In this document: piece by piece, positions 1 to 5,247 of the stretch
Layout: each line of letters begins with the position of its first letter
Numbering within the stretch: position 1 is the stretch's first letter
DNA from: Vulcanimicrobiota bacterium
GTDB taxonomy: Bacteria; Eremiobacterota; Eremiobacteria; Baltobacterales; Baltobacteraceae
Length of the DNA stretch: 9,463 nt
Assembly: GCA_028287545.1 (NCBI GenBank)
Contig: JAQBPL010000018.1
Coordinates: 1-9,463, forward strand
Reading direction: 5' to 3'
The notes under the pieces: model-generated
Database searches by the model: none
What the model was told of the DNA's origin: nothing
What the model saw: only the letters and a program-made list of their open reading frames with translations
Position numbers and translations under genes: made by a program

Positions 1-2
1 GC

Positions 3-257
3 GCGACGCCGACGCCGATGCCGACGGCGACACCGACGCCCGAGCCGACCCCGACGCCCGAGCCGACGGTCCCGCCGCGCCCGCCGGTGCAGACGTTCGG
101 GAAGGGGCTGAAGGTGCAGATCGAACCACAGGCCTGCGTCCCGGCACCGACGCCGAGCCCGTCGCCGACCCCTCTGGCGACGGCCACCGCGGAGCCTTCG
201 GCGGCAGCATCGCCCGCAGTGCCGGCCCCCTCGGGGTCGCCGAGTCCGCGGCCCTGA
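3..257 (+). CDS. C-terminal tail of a Pro/Thr-rich (probably exported) protein, partial
   Basis: The frame is open from the left edge to a TGA at 255-257, so only the last 84 codons are seen and the true start lies outside the window. The ATG at 18-20 sits inside the repeat and is unlikely to be the start. The sequence is a run of TPTP / PEPTPTPEPT repeats, then a short non-repetitive island of about 20 residues (around QTFGKGLKVQ, with a single Cys), then a second low-complexity stretch rich in Pro, Ser, Ala and Thr up to the stop. Such tails are typical of linker or wall/periplasm-spanning parts of exported proteins, but no domain is present here, so the function is unknown. GC-rich repeats can stay open by chance, but the consistent PT pattern in one frame, ending just before the next operon, favours a real gene. 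Confidence 0.55.
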   Translation, partial: ATPTPMPTATPTPEPTPTPEPTVPPRPPVQTFGKGLKVQIEPQACVPAPTPSPSPTPLATATAEPSAAASPAVPAPSGSPSPRP

Positions 258-311
258 ACGCCGCCGCGCCTCTCCGGTAGGTGTCCCCAGCGGCACCGAA
301 AAGAAGCGCGT

Positions 312-1175
312 ATGAGTTCGCACACCGTCTCGCGACGAACCGCCCTTACCGCCGTAACGGCGGCTCTCGCGCTGAGCGCTCTTCCGCGCGCGGCTCGAGC
401 CGCCGCGGCGGCGCGCGTCGGGATGATCCCCGACGCCGGCGCGACGCAGGTTTCGATCGAGCAGAAAAAGCCGCTGCGGGACTATCTCGCCGCGAAGCTC
501 GGTCGCGACGTCGAGCTCGTGATCCCGACGAACTACAACGCGACGGTCGAGGCGCTCGGCAACGGGTCGCTGGATTTCGCCTACCTCGGCGGCCTGACGT
601 ACGCGAAGGCTCACGCGCTCTACGGCGTCATCCCGCTGGTCCAGCGCACGAGCGACCGCGAGTTCCATTCGCTGTTCATCACCCAGACCGCCAGCGCGAT
701 CCAAGGCCTCAAAGACCTGCGCGGCAAGAAGTTCGTCTTCGGCGACATCAACTCGACGAGCGGTCACCTGATGCCGTACTACGCGATGGCGCAGGCCGGA
801 CTCGATCCCGACAAGGACTTCACGTTCCGGTACTCCGGCAATCATCCCGCGACCGTGAAGGCGATCGAAGCCGGCGCCGGCGATGCGGGAGCGGTCGACG
901 AAAGCGTCTATCGCACGATGGTCGACGGCGGTCAGGTCGACAAGGCGAAGGTGCGCGTGTTTTATACCACGCCGCCGTTTCTGGACTACGTGTGGGTCGC
1001 GCGCAAAGACACGACTCCGGCGGACCGCGCGGCGTTCTCCGACGCGTTCCTCTCGCTGCGCGCCCCGGCGAACGCGCCCATCCTGGAGATCCTTCGCGGG
1101 ACGGGGTTCGTCCGCGCGAACGACGCCGAATACGACACGCTGCGGGGCGTTGCGACGAAACTCAAACTGCTCTGA
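312..1175 (+). CDS. phnD: PhnD-family phosphonate/phosphite ABC transporter substrate-binding protein
   Basis: The 287-residue product is a periplasmic binding protein that would deliver a phosphonate, phosphite or related oxyanion to the PhnC/PhnE complex encoded next. Residues 1-30 form an export signal: a twin-arginine-like SRRTAL at 7-12, a hydrophobic Ala/Leu stretch, and an ARA cleavage site at 28-30. The mature part starts with the usual RVGMIP strand. The family's anion-binding STSG turn is at 148-151 (followed by HLMP), a YSGNHP segment at 174-179 corresponds to the family's SGxH region, and AVDESVY around 195-201 matches the conserved Asp/Val segment. Length is normal for PhnD. A purine-rich AAAAGAAG precedes the ATG. 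The gene heads a D-C-E operon, with phnC 3 bases downstream. Family assignment is firm; the ligand is not determined, because PhnD relatives bind aminoethylphosphonate, phosphite, methylphosphonate or phosphate. No Pho-box-like repeat was seen in the 54 bases upstream. Confidence 0.93.
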   Translation: MSSHTVSRRTALTAVTAALALSALPRAARAAAAARVGMIPDAGATQVSIEQKKPLRDYLAAKLGRDVELVIPTNYNATVEALGNGSLDFAYLGGLTYAKAHALYGVIPLVQRTSDREFHSLFITQTASAIQGLKDLRGKKFVFGDINSTSGHLMPYYAMAQAGLDPDKDFTFRYSGNHPATVKAIEAGAGDAGAVDESVYRTMVDGGQVDKAKVRVFYTTPPFLDYVWVARKDTTPADRAAFSDAFLSLRAPANAPILEILRGTGFVRANDAEYDTLRGVATKLKLL

Positions 1176-1178
1176 TCG

Positions 1179-1865
1179 ATGCTCGACCTTGCCGGCGTTC
1201 GCGTCGTCTACGGAGAGGGCGCGCCGCCGGCGCTCGATGAGGTGACCCTCCAGGTCGACGCCGGCGAGTGCGTCGCGATCGTCGGTCCCAGCGGCGGCGG
1301 GAAGACGACGCTCCTGCGGTCGATCAACGGCTCCGTGCCGATCGCGGCGGGGACGATCCGCGTCGACGGGGTTGACATCTCGACCTTGCGCGGCCGCGCA
1401 CTGCGGCGCATGCGCACGCACCTCGCCGTGATCGCGCAGCAGCACGATCTCGTCGACCGGCTGTTCGTGTACCAAAACGTGATGGCGGGGGCGCTCGGAC
1501 GCTGGAGCACGCTGCGCGCGCTGCGGTTCCTGATCGCGCCGACGGCGGCGGAGATCGCCGAAGCGCGCGAGGCGCTCGAAGGCGTCGGCATCGCCGAGAA
1601 GCTGCGCGTGCCGACCCGCGACCTCTCCGGCGGGCAGCAGCAGCGCGTGGCGATCGCTCGTGCGCTCGTGCAGAAGCCGGCCGCGATCCTCGCTGACGAA
1701 CCGATTGCGTCGGTCGATCCGGAGCTCGGCGAGCAGATCGTCGCGCTGCTCTGCGGCCTCGCGCGCAGCCGGAACATCGCCCTGATCTGCTCGCTTCATC
1801 AGCCCGAGATCGCGCGCCGCCATTTCGATCGGGTCGTCGCGCTCGAGGGCGGACGCATCGCGTGA
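1179..1865 (+). CDS. phnC: PhnC-family phosphonate ABC transporter ATP-binding protein
   Basis: This 228-residue cytoplasmic ATPase would power the importer. All nucleotide-binding motifs are intact: Walker A GPSGGGKTT at 36-44, a Q-loop around IAQQHDL, the ABC signature LSGGQQQR from 149, Walker B ILADEP with catalytic Glu at 174, the D-loop ASVDP, and the switch His207 in SLHQPE. The ADEPIASVDP wording and the QQHDLVDRL segment after the Q-loop are typical of PhnC rather than generic ABC ATPases. It is shorter than E. coli PhnC because it stops soon after the switch region, with no C-terminal extension. It begins 3 bases after the phnD stop, and its TGA overlaps the GTG start of phnE (GTGA, 1862-1865), which indicates co-transcription and translational coupling. 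Confidence 0.94.
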   Translation: MLDLAGVRVVYGEGAPPALDEVTLQVDAGECVAIVGPSGGGKTTLLRSINGSVPIAAGTIRVDGVDISTLRGRALRRMRTHLAVIAQQHDLVDRLFVYQNVMAGALGRWSTLRALRFLIAPTAAEIAEAREALEGVGIAEKLRVPTRDLSGGQQQRVAIARALVQKPAAILADEPIASVDPELGEQIVALLCGLARSRNIALICSLHQPEIARRHFDRVVALEGGRIA

Positions 1866-3247
1866 ACGACGCGCTGCGCATCCTCGGCTCGTTCGTGCCG
1901 CCGGACCTCTCGCCCGCGTACCTGCGCGCGCTCGCGGTTCCGGTCGCGCAAACGATCGGCATGGCGGCCGCCGGCATGCTGGTCGCGTTCGCGGCCGGCA
2001 TTCCGCTCGCCGTCCTCATCGGCACGCGCGCGCCCGGGCATCGCCTGGTCGGCACGGTCCTGGCGTCGCTGCGGGCCATCCCCGACCTCACGCTCGCGAT
2101 CCTCGCCGTCGTGCTCGTCGGACTCGGCCCAGGTGCCGGCGTCGCGGCGCTCGCGCTGTTCTACACCGCCATGATCGGCCGCGTCTACGGCAGCCTGTTC
2201 TTGGCCGCCGATGCGGCGCCGCTCGAAGCGCTCCGCGCGACCGGCGCGTCGCGAATTCCGCTCGCCGCGTTCGGGCTGATTCCGCTCACGCTGCCCGACA
2301 TGCTCTCGTTCGGAACCTTCGCGTTCGAGTGCGCGATGCGCGCGTCGGTCATCGTCGGTGCGGTCGGCGGCGGCGGCATCGGCACCGAGCTGATCGGCGC
2401 GCTCAACGCGCTCGACTATCACCGTGCGCTGACGCTGGTGATCGTGCTGGTTGCGCTGGTCGCGGGCGTCGACGCGTTCGGCACGCTGGTCCGGCGCGAT
2501 GCGCGGCTCGCGCTGCTCCTCGTCCCCATCGGGGTGATCGCGCTTTGGCTGGACTGGCCGCAGATCTTCGCATTCCGGCATGCCGTGCACACCTTCGCCG
2601 GCATGTTTCCGCCGGGGCTGCGCGCGGCGCAGATCGTCTCGCTGCCGCTCTTGATCGCGCAGACGCTGCTGATCGCGGTCGGCGGTACGCTGATCGGCGC
2701 CGTGCTGGCCGCTCCGATCTCGCTGATCGCCGCGCGGCGGCTCGCCCCGGTGCCGGTCGTGCTCGTCATCCGCCGCGTCCTCGACGTCGCGCGCGCGATC
2801 CCCGAAGTCGTCTTCGGCTTGATCCTCGTGGTGAGCGCCGGAATAGGACCGCTCAGCGGTGCGATCGCGCTCGGGCTCCACTCCGCCGGAGTGCTCGGCA
2901 AACTCTACGCCGAGGGGTTCGAGAACGTGCCCGACGCGCCGATCGCATCGCTCGCCGCGACCGGCGCGCGCCCGTTGGCCATCGCCGCCTTCGGGTTCAT
3001 TCCGCTGGCCCTCGGTCCGAACGTCGTGCACACGCTCTTTCGGCTGGAGTGGAACGTGCGGGCGGCGACGGTCGTCGGCTTGATCGGCGCGGGCGGCGTC
3101 GGGCAGGCGCTGTTCGAAGCGCAGCAGCTGTTCTTCTACAAAGAGATGCTCGCGTACGTCCTCGTCACGTGGGGACTCGTCGCGCTCTCCGACTGGTTCG
3201 GCGAGCGCCTGCGCGTTCGCATGGGCTGGCAGTTCGTCGCGGGCTAG
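1862..3247 (+). CDS. phnE: Fused double PhnE-type permease of the phosphonate ABC transporter
   Basis: The 461-residue inner-membrane protein forms the whole transmembrane pore. Two PhnE permease units lie in tandem. Unit 1 (about 25-215) has the EAA coupling loop EALRATGAS from residue 122, followed by GLIPLTLPD and the glycine-rich VGAVGGGGIGTEL. Unit 2 (about 255-455) repeats the layout, with SLAATGARP from residue 363, GFIPLALGPN and VGLIGAGGVGQAL. Hydrophobic helices flank each loop, and a linker with a further helix (around LLLVPIGVIALWL) joins the halves. Most PhnE proteins are about 270 residues and dimerise, or are encoded as an E1/E2 pair; this one is a natural fusion, as also occurs in other bacteria. 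The GTG start at 1862 overlaps the phnC stop by 4 bases. The second EAA loop has Ser where the first has Glu, so the two halves have diverged. Confidence 0.93.
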   Translation: MNDALRILGSFVPPDLSPAYLRALAVPVAQTIGMAAAGMLVAFAAGIPLAVLIGTRAPGHRLVGTVLASLRAIPDLTLAILAVVLVGLGPGAGVAALALFYTAMIGRVYGSLFLAADAAPLEALRATGASRIPLAAFGLIPLTLPDMLSFGTFAFECAMRASVIVGAVGGGGIGTELIGALNALDYHRALTLVIVLVALVAGVDAFGTLVRRDARLALLLVPIGVIALWLDWPQIFAFRHAVHTFAGMFPPGLRAAQIVSLPLLIAQTLLIAVGGTLIGAVLAAPISLIAARRLAPVPVVLVIRRVLDVARAIPEVVFGLILVVSAGIGPLSGAIALGLHSAGVLGKLYAEGFENVPDAPIASLAATGARPLAIAAFGFIPLALGPNVVHTLFRLEWNVRAATVVGLIGAGGVGQALFEAQQLFFYKEMLAYVLVTWGLVALSDWFGERLRVRMGWQFVAG

Positions 3248-3339
3248 GAATACTAAGCGCTTGCCGTCTTGTGTTTGCGCCGTTACGCCCGCATCGAGCT
3301 CGCCCTTCGTTCGGCGGGAGCGGTCGACGCACGACCGAG

Positions 3340-3345
3340 AAGGGG
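3340..3345 (+). promoter_or_regulatory. Ribosome binding site fixing the start of the four-CxxC protein
   Basis: AAGGGG lies 5 bases before the ATG at 3351. The same frame stays open further upstream, to an ATG at 3261, but those 30 codons resemble non-coding sequence, so this site decides the start. Confidence 0.6.
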
Positions 3346-3350
3346 CGGGC

Positions 3351-3755
3351 ATGGAGTTCCGCTGCAAAGTCTGCAAAGAAGTCAAGGACGTCCGCACGCT
3401 GCGCGACTCGATCTGCCCCGACTGCCAGGTCGAGCAGGAGCGCGCGGCGGAAGCCCTCACCGATCACGCCGCCGGCCTTCGCTATGCGTACGAACAAGCG
3501 ATCAAGAAGGGCCCGCACTACGCGGGCGCTCCCGAGGCATGGACGCCGAAGGACCCCGTGCTGCTCGCCGACGGCGAGCACTTCATCTGTCCCGGCTGCA
3601 AGCGCGAAGTGCACCTCGTGCACGACCTGAGCATCCGCTGGAACAAGAAACCGTTTCCGATCCCCAATAAGTACAGCCTCTGCGATCAATGCCATCGCCG
3701 TGATTTCGAGGACGACGCGCCGCTCTACACCAACCGCTTCAACCGCGAGCGCTGA
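3351..3755 (+). CDS. Small four-CxxC (double zinc-ribbon-like) protein of unknown function
   Basis: I do not recognise this 134-residue family. It is soluble, with no signal peptide or membrane segment, and carries four CxxC pairs: Cys5/8 and Cys22/25 at the N-terminus, Cys80/83 (CPGC) and Cys111/114 (CDQC) near the C-terminus. Their spacing allows two separate zinc ribbons joined by about 55 residues, the first part of which looks helical and charged (EQERAAEALTDHAAG). Conserved-looking aromatic segments follow (ICPGCKREVHLVHDLSIRW and KPFPIPNKYSL). Ribbons of this kind bind nucleic acid or hold protein complexes together, but no specific role can be claimed. The start is chosen at 3351 because of the AAGGGG site. 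The 103-base gap after phnE holds no clear terminator; a TTGCCG box with a poor -10 partner is the only promoter-like element I see there. Confidence 0.8.
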   Translation: MEFRCKVCKEVKDVRTLRDSICPDCQVEQERAAEALTDHAAGLRYAYEQAIKKGPHYAGAPEAWTPKDPVLLADGEHFICPGCKREVHLVHDLSIRWNKKPFPIPNKYSLCDQCHRRDFEDDAPLYTNRFNRER

Positions 3756-3783
3756 GGCTTCCAGGCGACCGCCCATTCGAAGC

Positions 3784-3788
3784 GGAAG
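3784..3788 (+). promoter_or_regulatory. Ribosome binding site favouring the ATG start of the ABM gene
   Basis: GGAAG sits 8 bases before the ATG at 3797. The alternative in-frame GTG at 3788 overlaps this site and has no comparable signal upstream. Confidence 0.5.
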
Positions 3789-3796
3789 TGGCCGCG

Positions 3797-4105
3797 ATGC
3801 TCCACGTCGTCGCCCACATTACCGCCAAGCCCGGTCAGCGCGCAGCGCTGCTCGAGGCGTTCCAGGCCAATGTTCCCGCGGTGCGCGCGGAAGCGGGCTG
3901 CATCGAGTACGCCGCCGTCATCGACGCGGAAGGTTTCGGCGGATTCCAAGCGCCGCTCGGTCCGGACAGCTTCATGGTGCTCGAAAAATGGGAGAACGAC
4001 GACGCGCTCAAGGCGCACGCTCGCGCCCCGCACATGGCCGCCTACGCCGCACGCGTGAAAGACCTCATCGCGTCGCGCGCGATTCACGTCCTGGCGCCGG
4101 CATAG
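3797..4105 (+). CDS. Antibiotic biosynthesis monooxygenase (ABM)-domain protein, YgiN-like
   Basis: The 102-residue product matches the small alpha-beta barrel ABM fold. It has the opening strand MLHVVAHITAKPG, the helix RAALLEAFQANVPAVRAEAGC, a strand (IEYAAVID), the hallmark FMVLEKWENDDALKAHARAPHM segment with a Trp and two His, and a last helix (AAYAARVKDLI) leading to a final strand. Length is normal for the family. Members include quinol monooxygenases such as YgiN, cofactor-free oxygenases of polyketide pathways, and haem-degrading enzymes, so the substrate is not known. A loop of about 10 residues between the middle strands (GFGGFQAPLG) looks longer than in many homologues. It lies 41 bases after the four-CxxC gene on the same strand and may share its transcript. 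A start at GTG 3788 would add three residues. Confidence 0.85.
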   Translation: MLHVVAHITAKPGQRAALLEAFQANVPAVRAEAGCIEYAAVIDAEGFGGFQAPLGPDSFMVLEKWENDDALKAHARAPHMAAYAARVKDLIASRAIHVLAPA

Positions 4106-4248
4106 TCGACGCCGTGCTCGTCGAAGGCGCCGGCGTTCAGTGAGATGACGGTATCCGTCGTGGCGGATGTGTCGGCGGACCCGGCGTGTCGTTCGAGCGG
4201 AACTCTCGAGGCCGGGGGCGCCGCGGCGAGGACGGCGAACGCCGACGC
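4106..4248 (+). other. 143-base intergenic stretch with weak hairpins and a 35-codon leader-like ORF
   Basis: There is no recognisable gene here. Two potential hairpins are visible: arms at 4108-4114 and 4131-4137 (7 pairs including one G-T, 16-base loop), and arms at 4145-4151 and 4155-4161 (7 pairs including one G-T, 3-base loop). Neither is followed by a T-run, so neither is a standard intrinsic terminator. An ATG at 4145 opens a 35-codon frame that ends at 4250-4252, overlapping the peroxidase start as ATGA. It has no clear ribosome binding site and its product resembles no family. Confidence 0.3.
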
Positions 4249-4788
4249 ATGACCGACGGTTTACAGCAGATTCCCCTGCGCCGCATCGACGGCTCCGAGA
4301 CGACGCTCGCGGAGTTCGACGGCAAGGTCCTCCTCGTCGTCAACGTCGCCTCACAGTGCGGCTTGACGCCCCAGTACGGCGGGCTCGAAAAGCTCTACGC
4401 TCGCTACCGCGAGCAGGGTCTCGAAGTGCTCGGCTTCCCGGCCAACGAGTTCGGCGCGCAGGAGCCGGGCAGCAATGACGAGATCGCGCAGTTTTGCGAA
4501 ACGCGATTCGGCGTGACGTTTCCGATGTTCGAGAAGATCGTCGTCAAAGGTGCGGACAAACATCCGCTCTACGAGAAGCTGACGCACGCCCAAGCGAAGG
4601 CCGGAGTCAATGCGAAAACCGCGTCGCCCGGCCCGGCGAACGCCTCGCCGCCGGACGAGATCGCGTGGAACTTCGAGAAGTTCATCGTCAGCCGTAGCGG
4701 TGACGTGGTGGCGCGTCTGGCGCCGACCGTCGCGCCCGAAGATCCCGACCTGACCGCGATCATCGACGCGGAACTCGCCAAAAAGTAG
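4249..4788 (+). CDS. Glutathione peroxidase family protein (Cys type, BtuE-like)
   Basis: This 179-residue cytoplasmic thiol peroxidase would reduce H2O2 or lipid/organic hydroperoxides using thioredoxin or glutathione. The active-site tetrad is present: peroxidatic Cys37 in NVASQCGLTPQY, Gln71 in FGAQEPGSN, and Trp140-Asn141 in IAWNFEKFIV. The VTFPMFEKI and HPLYEKL segments and the late WNFEKF follow E. coli BtuE. Cys83 in EIAQFCETRFG is in the place of the second Cys seen in BtuE and is a possible resolving residue. The usual FPCNQF motif reads FPANEF here, so its Cys and Gln are replaced by Ala and Glu. An insert rich in Ala, Pro and Lys (about residues 120-135) precedes the Trp motif. The start is placed at 4249 because the 21 in-frame codons upstream are Arg/Gly-rich and unlike the family; the ribosome binding site is weak. 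Confidence 0.93.
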   Translation: MTDGLQQIPLRRIDGSETTLAEFDGKVLLVVNVASQCGLTPQYGGLEKLYARYREQGLEVLGFPANEFGAQEPGSNDEIAQFCETRFGVTFPMFEKIVVKGADKHPLYEKLTHAQAKAGVNAKTASPGPANASPPDEIAWNFEKFIVSRSGDVVARLAPTVAPEDPDLTAIIDAELAKK

Positions 4789-4792
4789 CGCC

Positions 4793-5164
4793 GTGGCCGA
4801 CGACGCGCGCGCCGCCCTCGAGCGCGTGCGCCGCATCGCGCTCGCGCTGCCGGAGGCGACGGAACGCGTGAGCCACGGCTCGCCGACGTTCTTCGTGCGC
4901 GATAAACCGTCGTTCGCGATGTTCTTGAACGATCATCACGGCGACGGCCGCTTGGCGCTCTGGTGCGCGGCGCCGCCCGGCGCGCAGGAGGCGTTGACGA
5001 GCGCCGACCCGGAGCGGTATTTTCGTCCGCCGTACGTGGGCCACCGCGGCTGGATCGGCGTGCGGCTCGATCGCGCTTTGGCATGGGAGCGGGTCGCGGA
5101 CGCGATCGAAGAGGCATATCGGACCGTCGCTCCGCCGCGGCTGGTCGCCAAACTCGACGGCTAG
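4793..5164 (+). CDS. MmcQ/YjbR family protein
   Basis: The 123-residue product matches the MmcQ/YjbR fold (CyaY-like alpha/beta). It has an N-terminal helix ending ALALPEATERVSHGSPTFF, a strand with KPSFAMFLND, a central LALWCAAPPG segment, and the family's strong PPYVGHRGWIGVRLD motif, followed by a C-terminal helix (WERVADAIEEAYRTVAP). Members are often labelled DNA-binding proteins, but direct functional evidence is thin, so I would not assign a molecular role. It uses a GTG start 4 bases after the peroxidase stop and very probably shares its transcript. Nothing is missing; the length is normal. Confidence 0.88.
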   Translation: MADDARAALERVRRIALALPEATERVSHGSPTFFVRDKPSFAMFLNDHHGDGRLALWCAAPPGAQEALTSADPERYFRPPYVGHRGWIGVRLDRALAWERVADAIEEAYRTVAPPRLVAKLDG

Positions 5165-5210
5165 CCTCACCGCTGCGGGGCGAGAGTGAACCAAGCCGGC
5201 GCGGCGAAGT

Positions 5211-5227
5211 GGAGCGGTCGCCGCTCC
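5211..5227 (+). other. Perfect 7-bp hairpin between the YjbR gene and the M13 peptidase
   Basis: GGAGCGG and CCGCTCC flank a TCG loop. The hairpin ends 10 bases before the GGAGG site of the peptidase gene. The following TGGTTTC is only weakly T-rich, so it may be a poor terminator for the peroxidase-YjbR unit or a leader structure of the peptidase mRNA. A second, imperfect inverted repeat around 5167-5189 (TCACC...GAGAGTGA) lies just upstream, so the whole 5165-5230 segment may be an intergenic repeat element; no second copy is in the window. Confidence 0.4.
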
Positions 5228-5237
5228 TGGTTTCATC

Positions 5238-5242
5238 GGAGG
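5238..5242 (+). promoter_or_regulatory. Strong ribosome binding site of the M13 peptidase gene
   Basis: GGAGG lies 5 bases before the ATG at 5248, the clearest Shine-Dalgarno match in the window, and fixes that start. The CTCC of the upstream hairpin arm (5224-5227) could alternatively pair with GGAG here. Confidence 0.75.
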
Positions 5243-5247
5243 TCTGA

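Noticed and set aside
258..311. Search for a Pho-box or promoter upstream of phnD
   Set aside because: No direct repeat of Pho-box type and no convincing -35/-10 pair is visible in these 54 bases; the transcript may start further upstream.
281..1240. 319-codon plus-strand frame overlapping phnD
   Set aside because: The product is Arg-rich and structureless; phnD in another frame has signal peptide and ligand motifs over the same bases.
3261..3350. Upstream in-frame extension of the four-CxxC protein (ATG at 3261)
   Set aside because: There is a good ribosome binding site before 3351, and the extra 30 residues look like translated intergenic DNA.
1799..3460. 553-codon open frame on the minus strand opposite phnE
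   Set aside because: Its translation is a biased mix of Arg, Asp, Glu, Gln and His with no domain, as expected antisense to GC-rich membrane-protein codons; the plus-strand phnE is unambiguous.
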